Source of the DNA: Ruminococcus_G sp964621905
Lineage (GTDB): Bacteria; Bacillota; Clostridia; Lachnospirales; Lachnospiraceae
Direction of reading: 5' to 3'
NCBI GenBank assembly: GCA_964621905.1
Contig: CAZUNG010000005.1
Coordinates: 124,001-188,000, forward strand
DNA: 64,000 nucleotides
Part shown: positions 25,625 to 34,217 of the stretch, piece after piece
Position numbering within the stretch: position 1 is the first letter of the stretch
Layout: each line of letters starts with the position of its first letter
The notes under the pieces: generated by a model
The model's database searches: none
Told to the model about the DNA's origin: nothing
The model's input: the letters and a program-made list of their open reading frames with translations, nothing else
Made by a program: the position numbers and the translations under genes

Positions 25625-26338
25625 ATGCAGATGGTTTCATTGGAACAGGAATTAAGAGGAAATGCATATCCGGGCAGGGGAATTGTCATCGGAAGATCAA
25701 AAGACGGAACGAAAGCGGTAACTGCGTACTTTATCATGGGCAGAAGTGAAAACAGCAGGAACCGTATTTTTGTTGAAGAAGGAAAAGGAATCCGCACACA
25801 GGCATTCGATCCTTCCAAACTGACAGACCCAAGTCTGATCATCTATGCGCCGGTGCGGGTGCTGGATGAAAAAACGATTGTGACAAACGGGGATCAGACC
25901 GACACGGTGTATGAAGGAATGGAGAAAGGACTGACATTCGAACAGTCGCTCAGAAGCAGAGAATTTGAGCCTGACGCACCGAATTATACGCCCCGTATTT
26001 CCGGTGTGATGTATGTAAAAGACGGCAGTTATTGCTATGAGATGTCAATTTTGAAAAGCAACAACGGATGTCCGGACAGCTGCAGCAGATTCACCTTTTC
26101 CTATGAAAATCCGGCAGCCGGCGAAGGGCATTTTATTCATACGTATCAGTGTGACGGCAGTCCTCTTCCAAGCTTTGAAGGAGAACCAAAATCTGTGGAG
26201 ATCATGGATGATATGGATACATTTACAGACATGCTCTGGAACAGTCTGAATGAAGATAATAAAGTTTCACTGTTCGTGCGCTATATTGATATTGCGGCGG
26301 GAACGTATCAAACGAAAATTGTAAACAAGAATCAATAA
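25625..26338 (+). CDS. IMP cyclohydrolase, PurO type
   Basis: The 237-residue product belongs to the IMP_cyclohyd family first recognised in archaea as PurO: an N-terminal GRGIVIGRSKDGTKAVTAYFIMGRSENSRNR is characteristic. It should close FAICAR to IMP, the last step of purine synthesis. The following gene encodes only the transformylase half of PurH, so together they replace the bifunctional enzyme. ATG 25625 is chosen after AAAGGAT; the frame extends upstream to 25517 but through the terminator hairpin. Confidence 0.88.
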   Translation: MQMVSLEQELRGNAYPGRGIVIGRSKDGTKAVTAYFIMGRSENSRNRIFVEEGKGIRTQAFDPSKLTDPSLIIYAPVRVLDEKTIVTNGDQTDTVYEGMEKGLTFEQSLRSREFEPDAPNYTPRISGVMYVKDGSYCYEMSILKSNNGCPDSCSRFTFSYENPAAGEGHFIHTYQCDGSPLPSFEGEPKSVEIMDDMDTFTDMLWNSLNEDNKVSLFVRYIDIAAGTYQTKIVNKNQ

Positions 26339-26360
26339 TTGATGCAGGAGGGTGTGGAAG

Positions 26361-27539
26361 ATGAAAGAATTAGAATTAAAATATGGCTGTAACCCGAATC
26401 AGAAACCGTCCAAAATCTATATGGCAGATGGTTCAGAGCTCCCGATTACGGTACTGAACGGAAAACCGGGATACATCAATTTTCTGGACGCATTTAACGG
26501 CTGGCAGCTGGTGAAAGAGCTGAAGGAAGCGACGGGACTTCCTGCGGCGACTTCATTTAAACACGTTTCACCGGCAGGAGCAGCGGTTGGACTGCCGCTG
26601 GATGACACGATGGCAGCAATCTACTGGGTGGAAAACAAAGAGGAACTGACACCGCTTGCATGCGCGTATGCACGGGCGCGCGGTGCAGACAGAATGTCAT
26701 CTTTCGGTGACTTTATCGCGCTGTCAGATGTCTGTGACAAAGAGACGGCAGGGCTGATCCGTCACGAAGTCTCCGACGGTGTGATTGCTCCCGGATATAC
26801 CGATGAGGCACTGGCGATTCTGAAAGAAAAGAAAAAAGGAAACTACAATGTGATCCAGATCGACACCGATTACTGCCCGGCCAGTCTGGAACACAAAGAA
26901 GTATACGGCATCACATTTGAGCAGGGACGTCAGGAGCTTCCGATTGATGACGCACTTCTCTCCAATATCGTGACGGTGAACAAGGAGATACCGAAGAATG
27001 CATTAAGGGATATGAAGATTGCCCTGATTACGCTGAAGTATACCCAGTCTAACTCGGTATGCTACGTAAAAGACGGACAGGCAATCGGAATCGGAGCAGG
27101 GCAGCAGTCACGTGTGCACTGTACCCGGCTTGCAGGACAGAAGGCGGACAACTGGCTGCTCCGTCAGAGTCCGAAGGTTATGAATCTGCAGTTTGTAGAG
27201 ACGATCAGCCGTCCGGAGCGTGACAATGCGATCGATGTCTACATTGGCGATGAATATATGGACGTATTGGCCGACGGCGCATGGGAAAAAATCTTTAAGG
27301 TAAAACCTGAAGTGTTTACACGCGAAGAAAAACGTGCCTGGCTGGATCAGATGAGCGGCGTAACGCTTGGATCGGATGCGTTTTTCCCGTTTGCAGACAA
27401 TATTGAACGTGCGAAAAAGAGCGGCGTAAAATACGTAGCACAGCCGGGAGGTTCTGTGAGGGATGATCTGGTGATCGAGTGCTGCGATAAATATCAGATG
27501 GTGATGGCATTTACCGGAATCCGTTTATTTCACCATTAA
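26361..27539 (+). CDS. Phosphoribosylaminoimidazolecarboxamide (AICAR) formyltransferase, stand-alone
   Basis: The 392-residue protein matches the AICARFT region of PurH but has no N-terminal MGS-like cyclohydrolase domain. It contains the transformylase core TSFKHVSPAGAAVG with the conserved Lys-His, ARARGADRMSSFGDF, and SDAFFPFADNIERA. It transfers the formyl group of 10-formyl-THF to AICAR, giving FAICAR for the enzyme encoded 22 bp upstream. ATG 26361 lies nine bases after AGGAGG (26346-26351). A hairpin follows the stop. Confidence 0.93.
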   Translation: MKELELKYGCNPNQKPSKIYMADGSELPITVLNGKPGYINFLDAFNGWQLVKELKEATGLPAATSFKHVSPAGAAVGLPLDDTMAAIYWVENKEELTPLACAYARARGADRMSSFGDFIALSDVCDKETAGLIRHEVSDGVIAPGYTDEALAILKEKKKGNYNVIQIDTDYCPASLEHKEVYGITFEQGRQELPIDDALLSNIVTVNKEIPKNALRDMKIALITLKYTQSNSVCYVKDGQAIGIGAGQQSRVHCTRLAGQKADNWLLRQSPKVMNLQFVETISRPERDNAIDVYIGDEYMDVLADGAWEKIFKVKPEVFTREEKRAWLDQMSGVTLGSDAFFPFADNIERAKKSGVKYVAQPGGSVRDDLVIECCDKYQMVMAFTGIRLFHH

Positions 27540-27553
27540 TCAGAGCAAACTAT

Positions 27554-27588
27554 CAGAGAGCTGTTGTGCAATTTACAACAGCTCTCTG
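27554..27588 (+). terminator. Hairpin between the transformylase gene and pepF
   Basis: A perfect 14-bp stem joins 27554-27567 to 27575-27588 around a seven-base loop. The following TCTAATTA is only weakly T-rich, so termination may be partial. Confidence 0.65.
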
Positions 27589-27617
27589 TCTAATTAAGAG
27601 AAAGAAGAGGACGAATC

Positions 27618-29420
27618 ATGGCGGAAACAAAACAGCTGCCAAAGCGTGATGAAGTCGCTTTGCAGGATAAATGGAAAATGGAGGATCTGTACGCGTCAGA
27701 TGCTGACTGGGAAACGGATGTTTCGAAATTGGAAAAGCTGGCATCTGAGTTTGGCGGATATGCGGGAACCCTTTCCCGCAGTGCGGATCAGCTGTACCAT
27801 GCATTGAAGGAGCAGGATGAGATCAACATGCTTCTGGAAAATGTTTATGTCTATGCCGGACAGAAAAACCATGAGGATATGGGAGACGGCAGATATCAGC
27901 AGCTGATGATGCGTGCGCAGGTGCTGATGAGCCGCATCGGGGAAGCACTTTCCTTTCTGGAACCGGAGATACTGGAGATACCGGATGAGGTGATCGGACG
28001 GTTTCTGGATGAATGTAAGTCATTGGATCTTTACAGACGTTATCTGCAGGAAAAGCGCAGGATGAGGGCACACATTCTTTCAAAAGAAATGGAACGTGTG
28101 CTTGCAAAGGCTGCGAATATGGGGAAAGCACCTCAGAATATTTTTCAGGTATTTAACAATGCTGATCTGGAATTCGGAACCGTGACAGATGAGGACGGAA
28201 AGGATATCCAGCTGACACACGGCCGCTATATACAGTTTCTGGAAAGCAGAGATGCGCGGGTGCGAAAAGAGGCGTTTGAAAAATTGTATGCCTCATATGA
28301 ACAGTTCAGGAATACTCTCGCTGCCGCATTCGATGCAAATGTCCAGCAGGAACGATTTTTTGCAGAGATGCGCAACTATAACTCCTCAATGGAAATGGAG
28401 CTCGACGGCGGCAATATTCCGGTTTCGGTTTACGGGAAGCTGATTGAAGCGGTTCATAAGCATATGGATAGTATGCATCGTTATGTGGCACTGCGAAAAA
28501 AAGTCCTGGGTGTGGATGAACTGCACATGTATGATGTCTACGTTCCGCTGGCGGAACAGCAGGATAAACGCTATCCTTTTGAGGAAGCAAAACAGATGGT
28601 GCTAAGAGGACTTGCTCCGCTGGGCGAGGACTATCTGAGCCTTCTGAAGGAGGGATTCGGTCACGGTTGGATTGATATCTATGAGAATCAGGGAAAGAGA
28701 AGCGGTGCGTATTCCTGGGGCGCATATGGGACACATCCGTATGTGCTGCTGAACTATAACGGCAGCCTGAATCACGTGTTTACGCTTGCGCATGAGATGG
28801 GCCATGCATTGCACAGCCATTATTCAGATCATGCCCAGCAGTATCCGTATGCAAGATACCGTATCTTTGTTGCAGAGGTAGCTTCTACCTGCAATGAAGC
28901 GCTGCTGATCCATGACCTTCTGGAGCATGCCGCTGATGTACAGGAAAAAAGATATCTGATCAATTATTTTCTGGATCAGTTTAAAGGGACACTTTACCGT
29001 CAGACTATGTTTGCGGAATTTGAACAAAAAGTTCACCAGATGGGACAGGAGGGGAAAAGTCTGACGGCGGATGTTCTCTGTGAGGTTTATCTTGAACTGA
29101 ACCGCCTGTATTTTGGGGATGAGATGGTGATTGATCCGCAGATCGCTATGGAATGGGCACGGATTCCTCATTTCTATACGCCGTTTTATGTCTATCAGTA
29201 TGCCACGGGATTCTCTGCGGCGATCGCCATCAGCAGTAAAATTTTAAACAAAGAACCTGGTATCGTGGAAAAGTACAAAGAATTTCTAAGCGGCGGAAGT
29301 TCAAAAGACCCTATTGATCTGCTGAAAATCTGCGGGGTTGATATGACAAGTCCGCAGCCGGTAGAAGAAGCGCTGGAGGTATTTGAGAAATACCTGGAGG
29401 AATTTGCAGAACTGGTGTAA
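27618..29420 (+). CDS. pepF: Oligoendopeptidase F (PepF)
   Basis: The 600-residue M3 family zinc metallopeptidase hydrolyses short peptides in the cytosol. The zinc motif HEMGH starts at His392, with Glu393 as catalytic base, and a downstream glutamate lies in FVAEVASTCNEALL. The N-terminal helical domain (about residues 1-200) matches the oligoendopeptidase F N-domain. Length is typical. It is followed by a bidirectional terminator shared with the opposing topB. Confidence 0.97.
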   Translation: MAETKQLPKRDEVALQDKWKMEDLYASDADWETDVSKLEKLASEFGGYAGTLSRSADQLYHALKEQDEINMLLENVYVYAGQKNHEDMGDGRYQQLMMRAQVLMSRIGEALSFLEPEILEIPDEVIGRFLDECKSLDLYRRYLQEKRRMRAHILSKEMERVLAKAANMGKAPQNIFQVFNNADLEFGTVTDEDGKDIQLTHGRYIQFLESRDARVRKEAFEKLYASYEQFRNTLAAAFDANVQQERFFAEMRNYNSSMEMELDGGNIPVSVYGKLIEAVHKHMDSMHRYVALRKKVLGVDELHMYDVYVPLAEQQDKRYPFEEAKQMVLRGLAPLGEDYLSLLKEGFGHGWIDIYENQGKRSGAYSWGAYGTHPYVLLNYNGSLNHVFTLAHEMGHALHSHYSDHAQQYPYARYRIFVAEVASTCNEALLIHDLLEHAADVQEKRYLINYFLDQFKGTLYRQTMFAEFEQKVHQMGQEGKSLTADVLCEVYLELNRLYFGDEMVIDPQIAMEWARIPHFYTPFYVYQYATGFSAAIAISSKILNKEPGIVEKYKEFLSGGSSKDPIDLLKICGVDMTSPQPVEEALEVFEKYLEEFAELV

Positions 29421-29481
29421 CACTGCTGAAAGGCGGAAGGTTCGGGTACAAAGTGTTCCGTACAAAAACCACAAAGACAAA

Positions 29482-29533
29482 AATCCCGATTGCCAAAGGG
29501 GATAAGACCTCTGGCAATCGGGATTCTATTTTT
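29482..29533. terminator. Bidirectional terminator between pepF and topB
   Basis: A 14-bp stem joins 29482-29495 to 29512-29525. The + strand continues with CTATTTTT and the minus strand with a T-run, so it can end both convergent genes. Confidence 0.9.
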
Positions 29534-29566
29534 CAGCAGTTAACAGTTATGCTAAGAGAAGAGCTG

Positions 29567-31768
29567 TTATTCATCGATCTTCAGGTTTGCAAAAGCAGAA
29601 GCGAATGCATTGTTGATCGGGGCCTGTGCCTCTTTTTTCTGCTGATTGAGATAGCGCTGAACGTCCTTTTTGTTGACGCCGGCGCCTTCTTTTTCACGGC
29701 GCTTCTTGAAGGCAGACAGCTTTTCTTTGTATCCGCAGGGACAGAGGAAGATATTCTCGCCGCCTTTTACATAGAGTTCCATCTTCTTGTGGCATTTCGG
29801 GCAGCGTGCGTTGCTGGTGCGGGAGATTGTCTCACGATGACCGCACTCCCTGTCCTGACACACCAGCATACGACTGTTCTTGCCGTTGACGGACAGCATC
29901 CGTTTACCGCATTTTGGGCATTTTGTGTTTGTCAGGTTATCGTGCCGAAAGGTGCCGTCTGCTGTCTTGATTTCCTGGATGATATCCTTTGTGTAAGTTT
30001 CGATATCATTTAAAAAGGTATCTTTTTTCAACGTACCTTTGGCAATCTGAGACAGACGCATCTCCCAGTCTGCCGTAAGTTCCGGCTTTTTCAGATCCGC
30101 CGGCACCAGTTTCAGCAGCTGGCGGGCTTTTGAGGTAATGAAAATATCTTTCCCGCGTTTTTCCATCAGGAAACTGTGAAACAGTTTGTCGATAATGTCA
30201 GCACGCGTGGCAACGGTTCCAAGACCTCCTGTTTCGCCCAGTGTTTTGGCTGCAGCTGCATCCCGGCTCTCCATGTATTTGACCGGATTTTCCATCGCTG
30301 AGAGCAGGGTAGCCTCGTTAAATGGTGCGGGAGGTTTTGTCTTGCCGGTTGTGACGGTTACCGTTTGAATCAGATGAGAACTGCCTTTTTGAAGTTTGGG
30401 GAGTGACTGCTCTTTTAAAGCGGGTTCCGTCCCCTCTTCGTCGTCCTCTTCTTCAAAATGATTTTCATAAACTTCTTTCCAGCCGGCAGACAGTATGGTT
30501 TTCCCTTTGGCTGTAAAATGTTCGCCGCCTGCCTCCGCCTGCAAAGTCGTCTGCTCGTATTCGAAAGGGGGATACAGGACAGCCAGGAAGCGGCGGATGA
30601 CCAGATTATATATTTTCTTTTCTTCATTTGTCATGTGGTCCATCTGAACAAACTGTTCTGTGGGGATAATCGCGTGGTGATCACTTACTTTTTTATCGTT
30701 GACGAAAGAAGCGTTTGTGGCAAGCGGCTTCATGATCAGGCTTCCAGCCAGTTTTTTGTAAGGACCTGTGGAACATGCCCGCAGACGGTCTTTTAAGGTA
30801 CCGACAACATCGGTTCCGATATAGCGGGAATCCGTTCTGGGATAGGTCAGAACTTTGTGAGTTTCATACAGGCGCTGCATGATGTTCAGCGTCTCTTTGG
30901 CGGAGAATCCAAACTGCCGGTTGGCGTCCCGCTGAAGTTCCGTCAGGTCATAGAGACCAGGAGCGTAAGTTTTTTTGGCAGATTTATCAACTGAGCGCAC
31001 CGTCAGCTCACCTTTGCTGAGGTTTTCTGCAACTGCTTCCATCCGTTCCTGGGAAAATGTACGAAAACTGCCGCTCTTACGATCCTGCCATGTCCACTTT
31101 ACATTTCCCGCCAGCAGACTGATTCCGTAATATGCTTCCGGTTTAAAGCTGCGGATCTCTTCTTCCCGTCTGGCAATCATCGCCAGTGTCGGAGTCTGAA
31201 CACGTCCGCAGGAGAGCTGTGCGTTATACTTACAGGTGAGAGCTCTGGTGGCATTGATTCCGACCAGCCAGTCAGCCTGTGCCCGGCTCACAGCGGCAGC
31301 GTAAAGATGGTTGTATTCACGGCCGTCTTTTAGATGTGCAAAACCGTCTTTGATTGCCTTGTCCGTGACAGAGGAGATCCAGAGACGGCGGATTGGCTTG
31401 CGGCATCCTGCCTTTTCCAGAATCCATCTGGCAACCAGTTCACCTTCGCGTCCGGCATCTGTAGCAATGATGATATCTCCGACATCCTGGCGGAACAGCT
31501 GGGATTTTACAGCGCCGTACTGTTTGGCGGTCTGTTTGATGACAACGAGTTCCATTTTTTTGGGCATCATGGGAAGTAAATCAAGTTTCCATTCTTTATA
31601 TTTCTTATCATAATCCTCCGGGTCAGCAAGTGTGACAAGGTGGCCAAGTGCCCATGTAACGACGTACCGGGAGCCTTCCAGTGCACCGTTTAACTTTTTT
31701 TGACAGTTCAGAACACGTGCAATGTCTCTTGCCACCGAAGGCTTTTCTGCAATTACTAATGATTTCAT
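29567..31768 (-). CDS. topB: DNA topoisomerase III (TopB)
   Basis: The 733-residue type IA topoisomerase decatenates DNA and often works with RecQ-type helicases. It opens with the TOPRIM motif SLVIAEKPSVARDIARVL, has ATDAGREGELVARWI for metal binding, and an active-site tyrosine in VLTYPRTDSRYI. The C-terminus adds zinc ribbons (CPKCGKRM...CQDREC and CPKCHKKM...CPCGY). ATG 31768 is preceded on the minus strand by GGAGG; the frame stays open further upstream without a better start. It is transcribed toward pepF. Confidence 0.96.
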   Translation of the reverse strand: MKSLVIAEKPSVARDIARVLNCQKKLNGALEGSRYVVTWALGHLVTLADPEDYDKKYKEWKLDLLPMMPKKMELVVIKQTAKQYGAVKSQLFRQDVGDIIIATDAGREGELVARWILEKAGCRKPIRRLWISSVTDKAIKDGFAHLKDGREYNHLYAAAVSRAQADWLVGINATRALTCKYNAQLSCGRVQTPTLAMIARREEEIRSFKPEAYYGISLLAGNVKWTWQDRKSGSFRTFSQERMEAVAENLSKGELTVRSVDKSAKKTYAPGLYDLTELQRDANRQFGFSAKETLNIMQRLYETHKVLTYPRTDSRYIGTDVVGTLKDRLRACSTGPYKKLAGSLIMKPLATNASFVNDKKVSDHHAIIPTEQFVQMDHMTNEEKKIYNLVIRRFLAVLYPPFEYEQTTLQAEAGGEHFTAKGKTILSAGWKEVYENHFEEEDDEEGTEPALKEQSLPKLQKGSSHLIQTVTVTTGKTKPPAPFNEATLLSAMENPVKYMESRDAAAAKTLGETGGLGTVATRADIIDKLFHSFLMEKRGKDIFITSKARQLLKLVPADLKKPELTADWEMRLSQIAKGTLKKDTFLNDIETYTKDIIQEIKTADGTFRHDNLTNTKCPKCGKRMLSVNGKNSRMLVCQDRECGHRETISRTSNARCPKCHKKMELYVKGGENIFLCPCGYKEKLSAFKKRREKEGAGVNKKDVQRYLNQQKKEAQAPINNAFASAFANLKIDE

Positions 31769-31875
31769 TGAATCCTCCATGAAAAAAGTGCTGCGTTTTT
31801 TTCTACAAGGATTAACATAGCACACTTTGCGCATACTGGCAATCGGAATGCGGGGTTTTTTATCAATAAGAAATA

Positions 31876-31904
31876 TTGACATATATGGCGGCAGAGGTTA
31901 TGAT
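31876..31904 (+). promoter_or_regulatory. Strong promoter of the DUF3793-flavodoxin operon
   Basis: A perfect -35 TTGACA (31876-31881), a 17-base spacer and TATGAT (31899-31904) predict a start near 31911, right at the operator that follows. Confidence 0.8.
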
Positions 31905-31911
31905 AATTAAA

Positions 31912-31929
31912 AGTTAGTTGTAACTAACT
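31912..31929 (+). promoter_or_regulatory. Iron-type operator 1: AGTTAGTTGTAACTAACT
   Basis: Eight-base arms AGTTAGTT and AACTAACT mirror each other around GT. The core GTTAG-N6-CTAAC recurs at feoA and feoB. It overlaps the predicted transcription start, a position suited to repression. A DtxR-family regulator is encoded 1.4 kb away and is the obvious candidate; binding is inferred. Confidence 0.75.
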
Positions 31930-31954
31930 ATGGGAATAACCAGGAGGTATGAAG

Positions 31955-32533
31955 ATGCATAACTGGACAACGGAAAGCATTGAGATTCAGATTGCCAGGC
32001 AGTGCGCTCCGGTTCTGGCAGGTGTAAAGCCATCCAATATTCTGATTCTGAAAGAAGGAAACGCAGAAAGGATCATGCGGATGCTGGAGGGAACACCTGT
32101 GAACTGCAGACTGCTGTCAGGAGGTGCAGGTAATTCCATATGGCTTTTGTACCGGGAAGAAGGTCTGACGAAGATACTGGCAGACAAACCGAAGATGGAA
32201 TTTCTGAGGTGTTTCGGATACCGGTATCAGGATGTGGATGAAGCGCTTTGGCTGCTCGGGCGCAGGTTTCGGTTCTACAAACAAAAAAATCTGGAATTTC
32301 CTCACGAGATGGGAATCTTCCTGGGATATCCGCTTGGCGATGTGAAGGGTTTTATCCGGCATCGCGGAAGAGACTTTCTGTACTGCGGGTACTGGAAGGT
32401 CTACGAAAATGAAGCAGAGGCACGTAAACTGTTTTCTGTATATACGAGTGTAAAACAGCAAATGCTCAAAGAACTCTACCAGGGAAAACATGTATGGCAA
32501 ATGATACCAAATCATGCGGTGATGGCAGTTTAA
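31955..32533 (+). CDS. DUF3793 family protein
   Basis: The 192-residue product is recognised as DUF3793 by IARQCAPVLAGVKPSNIL at the N-terminus, FRFYKQKNLEFPHEMGIFLGYPLGDVKGFI in the middle, and FLYCGYWKVYEN near the end. No function is established. No membrane segment or signal peptide is seen. The gene is first in an operon with a flavodoxin and a DUF2325 protein and sits behind a strong promoter with an iron-type operator, so a role under iron limitation is plausible. ATG 31955 is seven bases after AGGAGGT; ATG 31949 is too close. Confidence 0.85.
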   Translation: MHNWTTESIEIQIARQCAPVLAGVKPSNILILKEGNAERIMRMLEGTPVNCRLLSGGAGNSIWLLYREEGLTKILADKPKMEFLRCFGYRYQDVDEALWLLGRRFRFYKQKNLEFPHEMGIFLGYPLGDVKGFIRHRGRDFLYCGYWKVYENEAEARKLFSVYTSVKQQMLKELYQGKHVWQMIPNHAVMAV

Positions 32534-32551
32534 GTAAGGAGGAAGCAATCA

Positions 32552-32998
32552 ATGAATCAAGTAATTGTAGCATATTGGAGCGGTTCAGGAAATACACAGG
32601 AGATGGCGGAGCTGATCGGTCAGGGAGTGCGGGAAGCAGGACAGTCCGTGAGTGTGATACCGGTGGAAGAGATGAAACCGGCTGATCTTAAAGATTGTCC
32701 GGTCTTTGCGCTGGGCTGCCCGTCCATGGGAGCGGAAGAACTGGAGGAGACAATCATGGAGCCGTTCGTATCGGAAGTGGAAGGGTTTGCGGGGGGCAGG
32801 AAGATTGCTCTGTTTGGCTCTTACGGATGGGGCGACGGTGAATGGATGCGCAACTGGGTGACGCGGATGGAGGAAGCCGGAGCTTTTGTGTTCGGAGGAG
32901 AAGATGCGATCTGTGTGGAAACGCCGGATGAAGGGGCAAAAGAGATGTGCCTGAGATTGGGAAGACAGCTTGCTGATCTTGCAGGAAAGGCAGCCTGA
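32552..32998 (+). CDS. Flavodoxin
   Basis: The 148-residue FMN protein has the phosphate-binding loop YWSGSGNTQEMA and the flavin-binding segments GCPSMGAEE and LFGSYGWGDGEW. Flavodoxin replaces ferredoxin as an electron carrier when iron is scarce. Its place behind the iron-type operator at 31912 fits this. It follows DUF3793 after 18 bp and precedes DUF2325 by 18 bp. Confidence 0.95.
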   Translation: MNQVIVAYWSGSGNTQEMAELIGQGVREAGQSVSVIPVEEMKPADLKDCPVFALGCPSMGAEELEETIMEPFVSEVEGFAGGRKIALFGSYGWGDGEWMRNWVTRMEEAGAFVFGGEDAICVETPDEGAKEMCLRLGRQLADLAGKAA

Positions 32999-33016
32999 GT
33001 TACAGGGGGAATTACT

Positions 33017-33301
33017 ATGAGTGTTGTGATTGTGGGCGGCCATGACCGCATGGTCTGCTATTACAAAAAAATATGCAAACAATACCGGTGTAAAGCAAAA
33101 GTGTTTACGCAGATGCCGGCAGATCTGAATAAGAAGATCGGCACGCCGGATCTGCTGGTGCTGTTTACAAATACGGTATCGCATAAGATGGTCAAATGTG
33201 CGATGGAGGAGGCGAAAAGAAATGAGATTCCGGTTGTTCGCTGTCACACAAGCAGTAAATCGGCGCTGACAGAAATTCTGGAAAAACAGTGCGTGTCATA
33301 G
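33017..33301 (+). CDS. DUF2325 family protein
   Basis: The 94-residue protein begins SVVIVGGHDRMVCYYKKICKQY and carries the DUF2325 pattern with a small Rossmann-like half (LLVLFTNTVSHKMVK, then IPVVRCHTSS). Cysteines and histidines are spaced so that metal or cluster binding is possible, but this is a guess. Function is unknown. It ends the presumed iron-regulated operon and is followed by a bidirectional terminator. Confidence 0.85.
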   Translation: MSVVIVGGHDRMVCYYKKICKQYRCKAKVFTQMPADLNKKIGTPDLLVLFTNTVSHKMVKCAMEEAKRNEIPVVRCHTSSKSALTEILEKQCVS

Positions 33302-33310
33302 ACATAAATA

Positions 33311-33335
33311 AAAAGGGGATTACTCCCCTTTTTTT
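33311..33335. terminator. Bidirectional terminator between DUF2325 and the DtxR-family gene
   Basis: AAAAGGGGA pairs with TCCCCTTTT around TTAC, with T-runs on both strands. It serves the two converging genes; the minus-strand gene's stop lies inside it. Confidence 0.9.
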
Positions 33336-33700
33336 AAACCGTTAAGCGCATGTGATTTGATGGCTTCAAAACTTTTGGCACTGATCACATGTTCAATGCG
33401 GCAGGCATCATCGATTGCCGTCTCCCGGTCAACCCCCAGATGTATCAGCCAGTCCGACAGCATGGTATGGCGTTCATACATTGTCGTAGCAATCTTGCGT
33501 CCGGCGCTGGTCAATGTGATGAAACCATCCTTATCCATTTCAATATAACCATTTTCCCGTAAATTTTTCATGGCGACACTGATGCTGGGTTTTGAGTAAT
33601 GAAGTTCATTTACGATATCAATTGAACGAACTTCCGGTTTCTGCCGGCTCAGCATATAGATAGTTTCCAAATAATTTTCTGCGGATTCCTGTATTTTCAC
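33320..33700 (-). CDS. DtxR/MntR-family metal-dependent repressor
   Basis: The 126-residue protein has a winged helix-turn-helix (VRSIDIVNELHYSKPSISVAMKNLRENGYI) and a dimerisation/metal domain, without an SH3 domain. Likely metal residues are Glu12, the His of ERHTML, and Cys-Glu-His in DACRIEHVIS. That last motif resembles iron-sensing DtxR (ACRWEH) more than manganese-sensing MntR. The position of DtxR Met10/MntR Asp8 is Asn9. GTG 33700 has AAGGAG eight bases upstream. It is divergent from the feo genes and the likely ligand of the GTTAG-N6-CTAAC operators. Confidence 0.9.
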   Translation of the reverse strand: MKIQESAENYLETIYMLSRQKPEVRSIDIVNELHYSKPSISVAMKNLRENGYIEMDKDGFITLTSAGRKIATTMYERHTMLSDWLIHLGVDRETAIDDACRIEHVISAKSFEAIKSHALNGLKKGE

Positions 33701-33845
33701 TTCAATCTCTCCTTGCTGCTTTATTATGAATGGAATTATGTTCACATATAAATCGATAGATACAGCATAACATAGAAAGAAAAAAATATCAAAGGATTAC
33801 AGCCTGAGAGACACCTAAAAAAATGAAATAGTTGGAAATTAGGTC

Positions 33846-33874
33846 TTGACATTTTGGTTAGTTGGTGTTAACCT
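33846..33874 (+). promoter_or_regulatory. feoA promoter
   Basis: TTGACA (33846-33851), a 17-base spacer and TAACCT (33869-33874) lie about 100 bp upstream of feoA. Operator 2 fills most of the spacer. Confidence 0.7.
33857..33872 (+). promoter_or_regulatory. Iron-type operator 2 (in feoA promoter spacer)
   Basis: GTTAG-TTGGTG-TTAAC deviates from GTTAG-N6-CTAAC by one base and lies between the -35 and -10 boxes. Confidence 0.6.
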
Positions 33875-33881
33875 TTAGATG

Positions 33882-33897
33882 GTTAGAAAAAGCTAAC
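33882..33897 (+). promoter_or_regulatory. Iron-type operator 3 (at feoA start)
   Basis: GTTAG-AAAAAG-CTAAC is a perfect copy of the core repeat, placed from about +1 of the feoA promoter. With operator 2 it forms a double site 25 bp apart. Confidence 0.7.
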
Positions 33898-33976
33898 TAT
33901 CGAGAAAGTTTCTCGGCTTACGGAGAATCTTTCCTGACATGTATGCATTATAATGTCGTTAGGAAAAGGAGTGATG

Positions 33977-34189
33977 ATGATGCCCTTAACATTGGCGAAA
34001 ACAGGTGAAGTGAATTCCATCAAACGTATTGGTGGAAAAGATGAGGTGAAGCGTTTTCTGGAGAATCTAGGATTCGTAGTGGGCGGTTTCGTGACTGTAG
34101 TATCGGAGAATAACGGGAATGTTATAGTAAATGTGAAAGAATCCCGTGTTGCGATAAGCCGGGAAATGGCAAATAAGATCATGATATGA
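33977..34189 (+). CDS. feoA: FeoA family protein (first copy)
   Basis: FeoA is a small SH3-like cytosolic protein needed for FeoB-driven ferrous iron uptake. The 70 residues include MPLTLAKTGEVNSIKRIGGKDEVKRFLENLGF and the typical ending VAISREMANKIMI. Three consecutive in-frame ATG codons (33974, 33977, 33980) follow AAGGAG (33966-33971); spacing favours 33977 or 33980. It differs clearly from the second copy 28 bp downstream. Both are under the promoter with operators 2 and 3. Confidence 0.9.
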   Translation: MMPLTLAKTGEVNSIKRIGGKDEVKRFLENLGFVVGGFVTVVSENNGNVIVNVKESRVAISREMANKIMI

Positions 34190-34217
34190 ATGAGTGGGAA
34201 AGGAGACATCTTAGGAT

